From the NCBI GenBank assembly GCA_002364535.1, contig DEYL01000051.1, forward strand, positions 1 to 64,000: DNA of 64,000 nt. Direction: 5' to 3'. This stretch comes from Flavobacteriaceae bacterium UBA3159. Lineage in GTDB: Bacteria > Bacteroidota > Bacteroidia > Flavobacteriales > Flavobacteriaceae. Shown here one piece after another: positions 36,200 through 44,235 of the stretch; the stretch's first letter is position 1; each line of letters starts with the position of its first letter. Under the pieces are notes generated by a model, which did not search any database, was not told the origin of the DNA, and saw nothing but the letters and a program-made list of their open reading frames with translations. A program made the position numbers and the translations under genes.

Positions 36200-38155
36200 T
36201 TGATTTCAAGAAGTACCATTGACAAAGTATACGAAACCGCTCGACTGGAGGAGGTGATTGGTGAGTATGTGACCTTGAAAAAGTCGGGAGCCAATTTTAA
36301 AGGATTAAGCCCTTTTACTCAAGAGAGAACCCCGAGCTTTATGGTTTCTCCTGCCAAGCAAATTTGGAAAGATTTCAGTAGCGGAAAAGGGGGCAATGTC
36401 ATCGCCTTCTTGATGGAGCACGAACACTTTACTTATCCTGAGGCCATACGCTACTTGGCCAAAAAATACAATATAGAAATAGAAGAAACGGAGCAAACGC
36501 CGGAGGAAAAGCAAATCAAAGATACCAAGGAGAGTATGTTTTTGGTTGTACAATATGCTGCGGCCTTTTTCGAAAAAAACCTTTGGGAGACCGAAGCGGG
36601 AAAATCCATAGGTTTGACCTATTTCAAAGAGCGAGGTTTCAAAGACGAAAGCTTGAAAAAATTTGCCTTGGGCTATTCCCCCGATTCCTATGATGCACTG
36701 AGTAAGCAGGCCCAAAAGGAAGGCTATAAATTGGATTTTTTAGAAAAAACAGGATTGGTCATAGTCAATGAGGATCGGCAAGTTGATCGTTTTAGAGCTA
36801 GGGTTATTTTTCCAATCCGCAGTATGTCGGGTAGGGTTCAGGGCTTTGGGGGAAGAATATTGTCCCAAAATAACAAAATAGCAAAATACCTCAATTCACC
36901 CGAAAGTGAAATTTACAACAAGAGTAAGGCACTGTACGGAATTTTTGAGTCCAAACAAAGCATAGCCAAAAACGATGTTTGTTATTTGGTTGAGGGTTAT
37001 ACCGATGTCATCCAGATGCATCAATCGGGGATCACCAATGTGGTCTCCTCTTCAGGAACCGCACTGACAGTGGATCAAATCCGCATAATCAATCGTTTGA
37101 CCTCCAATATTGTTGTTTTATTTGACGGAGATGCGGCTGGACTCCGAGCATCTCTGAGGGGGATAGATTTGATTTTGGAGCAAGGCATGAATGTAAGGGT
37201 ATGCACTTTTCCCGAAGGGGATGACCCCGACAGTTTTGCCCAATCACGTCCTACCGAGGAAATTAATAATTTTTTGGAGGAACAGTCCAAGGACTTTATC
37301 CAATTCAAAGCGTCATTGCTCTCTGACGAGGGAAAAAATGATCCCATCCGTAAAGCCGAGATCATCAGGGAGATCGTCGAGAGTATTCACAAGATTCCCG
37401 ATGCGATCAAGCAAGAGATATACATTCAGAATTGTGCCGAGATCATGCAGATCTCAGAGGATGCATTGTTCAGTGCTTTGGCTCAAATTAACCAAAAAAA
37501 CAAACAAAAAGCAACCAAGAAATTTATTCCCAACGAATCTGTTGCTTTGGTCAAAAAAACAACGGATCTCGCTGCCAAAGTCGATCGTGTTTTTGAGTTA
37601 GAGAGACAGATCATTTCCATTCTTTTGACCTATGGAAATCAAAAGTTGGATTTTGAGGAACCCATTTCGACCACCAATGAGCAGGGGGAATTGATAGAGG
37701 AAACCCAAAAGATTTCTGCCAAGGTCTACGAGAAGATTTTTTTGGATCTTCAGCAGGATGAGATTGAATTGAGTCACGAAACCTTTAAAAAGATTTTCTA
37801 TAAACTCATCGATTTTTACCAGAGTGATCAGGGCGACTTAAACCTTGAAAAGATCATGCAAACAGATGATTTGATCCAAAATGAAATCATCACCGATTTG
37901 GTCATGAAAGAGGAACAATATCAATTGCACGACTGGGAAAAAAGAAACGTTTTTGTCAAAGTCAAAGGCAGTGAGGTCGTCCGACTGGTCAGCGAAACAA
38001 TCCTATCAATGAGGCGATACTTGATTGACCAAAAAATAATTGAACTCCAATTGGAAACCAAAGAACAGGACGACAATCAAGAAACGCTGCGGGAAATCCA
38101 AATGTACCAGGGTTTAAGAAATATAATCTCCAATAAACTTCACCGGGTTATTTAA
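36200..38155 (+). CDS. dnaG: DNA primase, zinc ligands absent
   Basis: Makes RNA primers for replication. The N-terminal domain, TOPRIM catalytic core (VEGYTDVIQMHQ glutamate and LFDGDAAG aspartates) and a C-terminal helicase-interaction region are all present in 651 residues. The CHC2 zinc site, normally CPFH and CFGC, here reads GLSPFT (Ser37, Thr40) and DFSS (Asp58, Ser61). All four ligands are therefore replaced while the surrounding fold sequence is kept (TPSFMVSP, GKGGNVIAFLMEHE). The start is a TTG at 36200, giving MISRSTIDKV, which matches family N-termini; no nearby in-frame ATG exists. Confidence 0.95.
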   Translation: MISRSTIDKVYETARLEEVIGEYVTLKKSGANFKGLSPFTQERTPSFMVSPAKQIWKDFSSGKGGNVIAFLMEHEHFTYPEAIRYLAKKYNIEIEETEQTPEEKQIKDTKESMFLVVQYAAAFFEKNLWETEAGKSIGLTYFKERGFKDESLKKFALGYSPDSYDALSKQAQKEGYKLDFLEKTGLVIVNEDRQVDRFRARVIFPIRSMSGRVQGFGGRILSQNNKIAKYLNSPESEIYNKSKALYGIFESKQSIAKNDVCYLVEGYTDVIQMHQSGITNVVSSSGTALTVDQIRIINRLTSNIVVLFDGDAAGLRASLRGIDLILEQGMNVRVCTFPEGDDPDSFAQSRPTEEINNFLEEQSKDFIQFKASLLSDEGKNDPIRKAEIIREIVESIHKIPDAIKQEIYIQNCAEIMQISEDALFSALAQINQKNKQKATKKFIPNESVALVKKTTDLAAKVDRVFELERQIISILLTYGNQKLDFEEPISTTNEQGELIEETQKISAKVYEKIFLDLQQDEIELSHETFKKIFYKLIDFYQSDQGDLNLEKIMQTDDLIQNEIITDLVMKEEQYQLHDWEKRNVFVKVKGSEVVRLVSETILSMRRYLIDQKIIELQLETKEQDDNQETLREIQMYQGLRNIISNKLHRVI

Positions 38156-38175
38156 ACTAAATTCATGTTTTTGGC

Positions 38176-38793
38176 CTAGAGATACAAGTCAAACATATTG
38201 TTTACATTGAGTTTGTGCATCATTCTGTTTTTGTAGGAGTTGACTGTTTTCTGATTGATGTTTAATCGCTCGGCTATCTAAATATTTCGCTTGCCATCAG
38301 TGAGGTATTTAAGCACCTCAATTTCTCTTGAGGAAAGTGTTCAAAAACGATTTCTGGGTTTTTCAATGTCAAGATCCAATTTTAACTCATTGTTAAAGTT
38401 ATTGGTGATGTGTAGCTTATAAGATTTGATCTTGTTGATGGCATCGGCCATGACCGATGCTTTGATGTTTTTAGACAGAAATCCAATGGCTCCTGCTCTT
38501 AACAGGGGAACACTTTAAATTTGCTGATCTTGGGTGGTTAACAAAACCACGTTGATTTCAGGGTTTACACTTTTGACTTTACCTATTAAGTCAATGGGAC
38601 TCACGTTGGTGAAAGACATTTCTGAGATCAGAATGTCTACCGGGTTGGATTTGATGTATTCAATGGCTTAATCGATATCACCAAAGGCGTGGACAACATC
38701 CAAAAAATCGTAATCCGCGAAGAAAGTTTTGAATCCGCACCTCACAAGAGGTTGTGGATGAATTACAAGTAGGTTAATTATAATTCGGGGCAA
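38176..38793 (-). pseudogene. LuxR-type response regulator pseudogene with four in-frame stops
   Basis: This fills most of the 679-base gap between dnaG and nadE. One minus-strand frame from TTG 38793 to TAG 38176 reads as a complete NarL/FixJ-type regulator of about 205 codons. It has receiver segments (IIINLLVIHPQPLVRCGFKT, VDILISEMSF, LLRAGAIGFLSKNI) and a LuxR helix-turn-helix (LSSREIEVLKYLTDGK, then IAERLNINQKTVNSYKN). The frame is broken by four stops: TAA after GDID, TAA after DQQI, TGA after RNRF and TAG after KRNI. No frameshift is present. The phospho-acceptor Asp is also replaced (LISEM, Ser), and the N-terminal acidic pair is missing. Confidence 0.8.
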
Positions 38794-38834
38794 ATTATTT
38801 TAATATTAAAAGTTAATAATTTTTTTTCAATCCA

Positions 38835-39629
38835 TTACATCAAAAGGGGAGTTGGAATTTCACAAACGGGGATTGGGTTCATTTTGTGTTGGTTTTGGCG
38901 GTTGAAATTCATGTAAATTTCAATGATATCCATTTGATTTTGATCCAGCCCTTTGAGAGATGGATTTCGCTCCAGCTCTCCCATGGCCCACTCTAGGTCG
39001 TTGTAATTGGTACCCATTTGTTCTTCATCGGTTCTGTTGTCACTCCACAAACCGTCGGTAGGAGCAGCCTTTTGTATGCGCTCAATTACTTCGAGGTATT
39101 GGGCCAGTTCATAAACCTGAGATTTTAGTAAATCGGCAATGGGGCTCAGGTCGACCCCTCCGTCCCCGTATTTGGTATAGAACCCCACACCAAAGTCCTC
39201 CACCTTATTCCCTGTTCCTGCAACCAAGTAACGGTGCAATGCTGCAAAATAATATAAAGTGGTCATTCTCAGTCGAGCTCTGGTGTTGGCCAAACTGAGC
39301 AATTGTTCCTCCTTCATGGTGGTGGCGGGTAGCCCCTCTACAAATCGATCAAAAACTCCCGTAAGAGAAATGTTGTGATGGCTAACATTGTCAAACTTTT
39401 TCTCCAACCAATCGATGTGCTGTTTGGCTCTGGAAACTTGATTTTGGTGTTGGTGAATTTCCATTTCAAGGCACAATACTGGTGCATTGGTAAGGCTGCA
39501 GAGTGAAGAAGTAACCGCAGAGTCAATTCCTCCAGATACCCCTACCACAAAACCGTTCATTTTCGAATTTTTCAGATAATCTTTCAACCACGCCACAATA
39601 TGGTTGACTACTTTTTCAGGTGTTTTCAT
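38835..39629 (-). CDS. nadE: NAD+ synthase, ammonia-dependent type
   Basis: Amidates deamido-NAD to NAD. The PP-loop SGGIDS is at residues 32-37, and the adenylation-site region TDGLWSDNRTDEEQMG is present. The 264 residues match the single-domain form without the glutaminase domain, so ammonia or an external amidotransferase is the nitrogen donor. It is divergent from gldB; the nadE-gldB-gldC arrangement is one I recall from flavobacteria. Confidence 0.95.
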   Translation of the reverse strand: MKTPEKVVNHIVAWLKDYLKNSKMNGFVVGVSGGIDSAVTSSLCSLTNAPVLCLEMEIHQHQNQVSRAKQHIDWLEKKFDNVSHHNISLTGVFDRFVEGLPATTMKEEQLLSLANTRARLRMTTLYYFAALHRYLVAGTGNKVEDFGVGFYTKYGDGGVDLSPIADLLKSQVYELAQYLEVIERIQKAAPTDGLWSDNRTDEEQMGTNYNDLEWAMGELERNPSLKGLDQNQMDIIEIYMNFNRQNQHKMNPIPVCEIPTPLLM

Positions 39630-39649
39630 TATTTTAAATAAAGACCGCT

Positions 39650-39657
39650 TACATTTG
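39650..39657 (+). promoter_or_regulatory. -7 element, probable gldB promoter
   Basis: TACATTTG is an exact TAnnTTTG match 41 bases upstream of the gldB ATG, in the nadE-gldB divergent gap. No clear TTG is seen at the -33 distance. Confidence 0.45.
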
Positions 39658-39697
39658 TATATCGAAGTTACATTGGAATAAAAATAAATCCAATTAA

Positions 39698-40681
39698 ATG
39701 AGATTGATTATTTGCCGAAGTTGTCGAATATTTATTGTACTGTCCTTTTTTTTGTTTTCCATTGGCTGTAACAACACAAATTCTAATGAATCAGAAATTC
39801 TATCCATCCCCTTGGAGTTATCCATCGATAGATTTGATAAGAAGTTTCATCTGTCGGAGGCCGATGACATTCCTGCTCTGAAAACCACTTACCCCTTCCT
39901 TTTTCCCAATAAGTTTAGTGATGGTGTATGGATCAATAGACAAAAAGACAGTTTACAACTCCTTTTGTTGGAAAATGTAGAAGAAAAATTTGCTTCAATG
40001 GCTCCACTTGAAGATGACTTGGAGTATCTTTTTAAGCACCTGAAATATTATTTTCCAAAAACCCAAACCCCTAGGGTTATTGGAGTGATTAACAATGTTG
40101 ATTATCAGAGTAAAACCATTTATGCTGACTCCCTGTTGCTTGTCTCTTTGGACACCTATTTGGGTTCAGACCACTATTTGTATGAAGGCATACCTCAATA
40201 CGTCCGTCAAGAAATGGACATTCAGTTTCTGGCTTCTCATGTAGCCGGTAAATTTGCAGCCAACAAAATACCCCCCACCAAAGACAGGTCGCTTTTGTCT
40301 CAAATGATTTACCACGGAAAACAAGTCTACTTTAAAGAATGGGTATTGCCCCAGTCAAGTGATGCGCAAAAAATGGGCTATACCGATACACAAATCCAAT
40401 GGGTGATCGACAATGAAATGTACATGTGGCAATATTTTGTCCAAAAACAATTGTTGTACAATACCGACCCTTCCCTTACTCAAAGATTTATAGAACCGGC
40501 ACCATTTTCAAAATTTTATTTGGAAATAGACAACGAATCGCCCGGACGGGTGGGCGTTTGGATGGGTTGGCAAATCATCAAATCCTATATGGAACGTTAT
40601 CCAGATACAGAGATTAGTGCCCTACTGAATCTTCCCGCTCAAACCCTGTTCTCAAAATCCAATTACAAACCAAGAAGATAA
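39698..40681 (+). CDS. gldB: Gliding motility lipoprotein GldB
   Basis: A membrane lipoprotein required for gliding motility, the motility tied to the type IX secretion machine. The signal sequence ends in FSIGC, so Cys24 is lipidated. Family landmarks are ELSIDRFDKKF near residue 40, TYPFLFPNKFSD, and the C-terminal PGRVGVWMGWQIIKSYMERYP. The 327 residues are normal. Its stop codon overlaps the gldC ATG by one base, so the two are translationally coupled. Confidence 0.95.
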   Translation: MRLIICRSCRIFIVLSFFLFSIGCNNTNSNESEILSIPLELSIDRFDKKFHLSEADDIPALKTTYPFLFPNKFSDGVWINRQKDSLQLLLLENVEEKFASMAPLEDDLEYLFKHLKYYFPKTQTPRVIGVINNVDYQSKTIYADSLLLVSLDTYLGSDHYLYEGIPQYVRQEMDIQFLASHVAGKFAANKIPPTKDRSLLSQMIYHGKQVYFKEWVLPQSSDAQKMGYTDTQIQWVIDNEMYMWQYFVQKQLLYNTDPSLTQRFIEPAPFSKFYLEIDNESPGRVGVWMGWQIIKSYMERYPDTEISALLNLPAQTLFSKSNYKPRR

Positions 40682-41019
40682 TGGCCAAAAAAACAAGTCC
40701 GATTAGTATAGAAGTAACTGTAGATGAAAATAAAGTTCCCGAAAAGATTGTTTGGTCAGCGCCAGATGGAGGGGTAGAAAACGAGGAGGCACAGGCCATG
40801 CTTTTGGCCCTATGGGATGGACAAAATCAAGAAACCCTCAGGATGGATTTGTGGATCAAGGAAATGCCTATCGATCAGATGAAAATGTTTTTTCATCAAA
40901 CCTTACTGACCATGAGTGATTCCTTCCTCCGTGCTACTCAAGACGAAAAAATGGCAGCAACCATGAAGGATTTTTGTGATTATTTTGCAGAAAAACTCAA
41001 CCTTAAAAAAGACGGTTAA
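40681..41019 (+). CDS. gldC: Gliding motility protein GldC
   Basis: A 112-residue protein, lacking a signal peptide, that assists gliding in flavobacteria (mutants are partly motile). It has the family pattern SPISIEVTVDENKVPEKIVW, MLLALWDGQNQETLRMDLW and FCDYFAEKLNLKKD at the end. It is coupled to gldB, and its stop overlaps that of convergent yihA by four bases. Confidence 0.95.
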   Translation: MAKKTSPISIEVTVDENKVPEKIVWSAPDGGVENEEAQAMLLALWDGQNQETLRMDLWIKEMPIDQMKMFFHQTLLTMSDSFLRATQDEKMAATMKDFCDYFAEKLNLKKDG

Positions 41020-41621
41020 AAGTTATCAATACTTTGGTTGATCTGTTGAATATAATTCAAAAGTGGCTCCCGACCCAGTCTTTTTTCGGAAGAGGTGACA
41101 AAATATAGCGGCAGGCTTTCCCAATCCTCTTTAAGTACCTCAAGATAGCCTGATACTTTAGTTTCGATTTCCTTTTCTTTGATTTTATCGACTTTGGTAA
41201 ATACGATGGAGAATGGAATAAAATGTTCTCCCAACCAGCGCAAAAAATCCAGATCAATGGGTTGTGGTTCGTGGCGAATATCAATCAATAGAAAAGCTGA
41301 TACCAATTCCTTCCTTTTGGTGAAATAATCGACAATAAACTTCTGGAAGGTTTTTTTTTGGGTTTTAGAAGCTCTGGCATAGCCATAGCCGGGTAAATCG
41401 ACCAAATACCATTTCTTGTTGATTAAAAAATGATTGATCAATTGTGTTTTTCCGGGTCGTGAAGAAGTTTTGGCTAGTTTTTTTTGGTTGCACAACATAT
41501 TGATCAATGAAGATTTCCCAACATTAGACCTCCCGATAAAGGCATATTCCGGCATTTTGGTTTTTGGGCAGTGATCCACCCTGGTGTTGCTCACAACAAA
41601 TTCAGCATGGGCAACATTCAT
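41016..41621 (-). CDS. yihA: Ribosome biogenesis GTP-binding protein YihA/YsxC/EngB
   Basis: A small GTPase for 50S subunit assembly. G1 is GRSNVGKSS, G3 is DLPGYGYAR and G4 is TKVDK. The 201 residues are normal. It is convergent with gldC and lies nine bases downstream of the alpha/beta hydrolase gene, with which it is probably co-transcribed. Confidence 0.95.
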   Translation of the reverse strand: MNVAHAEFVVSNTRVDHCPKTKMPEYAFIGRSNVGKSSLINMLCNQKKLAKTSSRPGKTQLINHFLINKKWYLVDLPGYGYARASKTQKKTFQKFIVDYFTKRKELVSAFLLIDIRHEPQPIDLDFLRWLGEHFIPFSIVFTKVDKIKEKEIETKVSGYLEVLKEDWESLPLYFVTSSEKRLGREPLLNYIQQINQSIDNF

Positions 41622-41630
41622 TGTGGGGAA

Positions 41631-42401
41631 TTAAAGGTTGTATTTCTCCATCCAGTAGTGCATGATCTCATTGAAACGTTCGGGATGTTCCATCATGGGG
41701 GCGTGACCGCACTTGTCAATCCAGTAAAGATCAGAATTGGGAAGCAGTGAATTGAATTCATCGGCCACATTGGGCGGGGTAACACTGTCTTGAGCTCCCC
41801 AGATGATTGCAGTTCTGGTCTTCATGTTGGGTAAGTCTTTGGCCATGTTATGTCGAATGGCACTTTTGGCAATGGCCAATGTTCTTATCAGCTTGTTGCG
41901 ATCGTTGACCGACTCAAAGACTTCGTCTACGATTTCTTTGGTTGCAACTTTGGGATCGTAAAAAACCTCTTCACTTTTGGCTTTTATATAATCATAATCT
42001 CCTCTTTTGGGATAGCCGTCTCCCATAGCATTTTCATACAGTCCTGAACTTCCTGTTATGATCAATCCCTTTACCATTTCGGGATGACACTTGGCATACA
42101 ACAAAGCGACATGACCTCCTAGAGAATTACCCAAAAGAATTACATCTTTTAGTTTTTTGAAGTTCAAAAAGTCATCCAAAAATTCGGCGAGAGATTTGAC
42201 TGAAGAATTGATCAATGGTAATATATAAACCGGGAGTTCCGGAACCAATATTTTGTAACCTTTACTGGGGAAATAGTTCATTACTCCCTCAAAATTACTC
42301 AACCCTCCCATCAATCCGTGCAAAATGACTACCGGAGTACCTTCACCTAATTCAATGTAGCGGTAATCTGCCTCAGTAATAATTTGTTTCTCAAGCATCA
42401 C
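41631..42401 (-). CDS. Alpha/beta hydrolase
   Basis: A 256-residue alpha/beta-fold hydrolase. The oxyanion region is LHGLMGGLSNF, the nucleophile elbow GNSLGG (Ser93), the acid region VWGAQDSVTPPN (WGAQD), and the catalytic histidine in CGHAPMMEHP. No signal peptide is present. The substrate is unknown. The first two codons are both ATG (42401 and 42398). It is divergent from mraZ, with the MraZ-box array in the gap. Confidence 0.88.
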   Translation of the reverse strand: MMLEKQIITEADYRYIELGEGTPVVILHGLMGGLSNFEGVMNYFPSKGYKILVPELPVYILPLINSSVKSLAEFLDDFLNFKKLKDVILLGNSLGGHVALLYAKCHPEMVKGLIITGSSGLYENAMGDGYPKRGDYDYIKAKSEEVFYDPKVATKEIVDEVFESVNDRNKLIRTLAIAKSAIRHNMAKDLPNMKTRTAIIWGAQDSVTPPNVADEFNSLLPNSDLYWIDKCGHAPMMEHPERFNEIMHYWMEKYNL

Positions 42402-42487
42402 TAGTAAATAATTCCAAAGATATGCAATTCACTTGTATGATTTGTATTTAATTTTTTTTCATCCCGTTTTATTGGTGTGGGAGGGGA

Positions 42488-42533
42488 GTGGTTAAATTTA
42501 TTAACAATGTGGTATAAAGTGGTAAAAAGTGGT
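42488..42533. promoter_or_regulatory. Phased repeats, probable MraZ-binding array
   Basis: GTGGTATAAA (42509-42518), GTGGTAAAAA (42519-42528) and GTGGTAAAAT (42529-42538) are three tandem 10-bp repeats. A fourth GTGGTTAAA begins at 42488, 21 bases (two turns) earlier. They sit where the -33 element of the mraZ promoter should be. MraZ is known to bind arrays of short repeats upstream of its own gene in other bacteria; assigning these to MraZ is inference. Confidence 0.65.
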
Positions 42534-42543
42534 AAAATTGGTT

Positions 42544-42551
42544 TATATTTG
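42544..42551 (+). promoter_or_regulatory. -7 element of the dcw-cluster promoter
   Basis: TATATTTG is an exact TAnnTTTG match 24 bases upstream of the mraZ ATG, immediately after the GTGGTA repeats. No TTG lies at the -33 distance; the repeat GTGGT occupies it, consistent with MraZ competing with polymerase. Confidence 0.55.
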
Positions 42552-42574
42552 GTTGAAATTGAACGAAGAACAGC

Positions 42575-43042
42575 ATGCAGCATTTTATCGGTACATACGA
42601 GTGTAAGGCCGACGCAAAGGGGCGTATCATGCTTCCTGCTGCATTGAAAAAACAACTTTCGAACCATCTGAATAAAAGTTTTGTCATCAAAAGAGCTGTT
42701 TTCAATAGCTGTTTGGAATTGTATCCTCTGGATCAATGGGAAGGTTTAATGGAAAAAGTTAACAAGCTCAATCGTTTCAATAAGAAAAACAATGACTTTA
42801 TCCGGCGTTTTACTGCGGGGGTAAAATTGTTGGAGATTGATGCAACGGGAAGGCTATTGATTCCAAAAGATTTAACAAACCACGCCAAAATTTCGAAAGA
42901 GGTAGTCGTTTCATCGGTTGTCAATATTCTGGAGATTTGGGACAAAGGCCTTTATGAAAAAGCGATAGATGAGGCAACCACAGATTTTGCCGCATTGGCA
43001 GAGGAAGTAATGGGGGATCAAAATGAAGACAATTTATCATAA
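42575..43042 (+). CDS. mraZ: Transcriptional regulator / division cluster protein MraZ
   Basis: A DNA-binding protein that represses the dcw cluster through repeats upstream of its own gene. It has two SpoVT/AbrB-like halves, FIGTYECKADAKGRIMLPAAL at the N-terminus and LLEIDATGRLLIPKDL near residues 87-102. The 155 residues are normal. It is the first gene of the dcw cluster and overlaps rsmH by 20 bases. Confidence 0.96.
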   Translation: MQHFIGTYECKADAKGRIMLPAALKKQLSNHLNKSFVIKRAVFNSCLELYPLDQWEGLMEKVNKLNRFNKKNNDFIRRFTAGVKLLEIDATGRLLIPKDLTNHAKISKEVVVSSVVNILEIWDKGLYEKAIDEATTDFAALAEEVMGDQNEDNLS

Positions 43043-43925
43043 ACCTGTCATGCTCGAAGAAGCGATTCAGGGATTGAAAATCGATCCCGACGGGGTTTAT
43101 GTCGACGTAACTTTTGGGGGTGGAGGCCACTCCAGGGCCATACTTCAAAAGCTTTCCAATAAAGGAAGGCTGCTGGCTTTCGATCAGGATGAGGCCGCCC
43201 ATCAAAATCCCATTTCAGACGATAGATTCCATTTGATCGATGGAAATTTTTCCCATCTCAAAAGACATTTGAAATTTTGCGGCATTTCAACTGTGGATGG
43301 TATCCTCGCCGACTTTGGCGTCTCCTCTCATCAATTTGATTCAGAATCAAGAGGTTTTTCTACCCGACTAGAGGGGCCGTTGGACATGCGGATGAATACC
43401 AAAAGTGAATGGAGTGCCCGTGAGTTAATCAATGAATACAGCGCAGAGGAACTCCAACAAATTTTTAAGAATTACGGGGAACTGCGTATCGCCAGAAAAC
43501 TGGCCGAGCATATTGTCAAAGAAAGAAATCAAAACCCGATAGAGACCACACAAGGACTGGTCAGTTTGTTGACTCCCATTTTACCTAAGCATGTTTTTAA
43601 CAAAATCATTGCTCAGGTGTTTCAAGCTATCAGAATTGAGATCAATGCAGAGTTAGAGGTTATTAAATCCTTTTTGGAACAGACTGTTGAAGTGCTACAG
43701 ACAGGAGGAAGATTGGTATGCATCTCCTACCACTCCTTGGAAGATCGATTGGTAAAAATATTTATAAGAGAGGGCAAGTTTGTGGGTAAAGCAGAATCAG
43801 ACCTCTATGGAAACAGAAACCTGCCCATGAAAAAGGTGGGGAATTTGCAGATTCCTTCACAAGAAGAGATCAAGGAGAACAGTAGGGCGAGAAGTGGTAA
43901 ACTCAGAATTGCAGAACGAATATGA
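43023..43925 (+). CDS. rsmH: 16S rRNA (cytosine1402-N4)-methyltransferase
   Basis: Methylates C1402 of 16S rRNA. It starts MKTIYHKPVMLEEAIQGL, with the SAM site VDVTFGGGGHSRAIL near residues 26-40 and SYHSLEDRLVKIF near 235-247. The 300 residues are normal. It overlaps both mraZ and ftsL, showing a compact operon. Confidence 0.97.
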   Translation: MKTIYHKPVMLEEAIQGLKIDPDGVYVDVTFGGGGHSRAILQKLSNKGRLLAFDQDEAAHQNPISDDRFHLIDGNFSHLKRHLKFCGISTVDGILADFGVSSHQFDSESRGFSTRLEGPLDMRMNTKSEWSARELINEYSAEELQQIFKNYGELRIARKLAEHIVKERNQNPIETTQGLVSLLTPILPKHVFNKIIAQVFQAIRIEINAELEVIKSFLEQTVEVLQTGGRLVCISYHSLEDRLVKIFIREGKFVGKAESDLYGNRNLPMKKVGNLQIPSQEEIKENSRARSGKLRIAERI

Positions 43926-44233
43926 AAAAGCTGTTGTCAATATTGAGAATGGAGTTTTTGGTCAATGATTATGCCTTTAAGAATTGGCGTGTGATTCTTT
44001 TTTTATCGCTTCTATCGCTAATCATGATTGCCAGTGGTCATGCTGCTGATCGGAAGATTTTTCAAATCGCCCAATTGAATGATGACTTGAAAATGTTGAA
44101 AAGCGAATTTGTCGAACAGCGTACGGCCTTGATGAATCTAAAAATGGAAACCAAAATCATGAGGGAGTTAGGCCCTTTGGGGATAGGCCCGGCAAAAACA
44201 CCCCCCATTAAAATCGTTGTAAAACAAGATTAA
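43922..44233 (+). CDS. ftsL: FtsL-like cell-division protein
   Basis: A 103-residue bitopic protein with a cytoplasmic N-terminus of about 20 residues, one membrane segment (NWRVILFLSLLSLIMIASG) and a coiled-coil-like periplasmic part rich in heptad leucines and methionines (IAQLNDDLKMLKSEFVEQRT). Size, topology and position between rsmH and ftsI identify it as FtsL, whose sequence is poorly conserved. Confidence 0.88.
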   Translation: MKKLLSILRMEFLVNDYAFKNWRVILFLSLLSLIMIASGHAADRKIFQIAQLNDDLKMLKSEFVEQRTALMNLKMETKIMRELGPLGIGPAKTPPIKIVVKQD

Positions 44234-44235
44234 CA

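Noticed and set aside
38791..38825. AT-rich inverted repeat AAATTATT ... AATAATTT followed by a T run
   Set aside because: Stem has no G-C pairs and the T run serves the plus strand, where the nearest gene (dnaG) ended over 600 bases earlier. Probably chance in AT-rich DNA.
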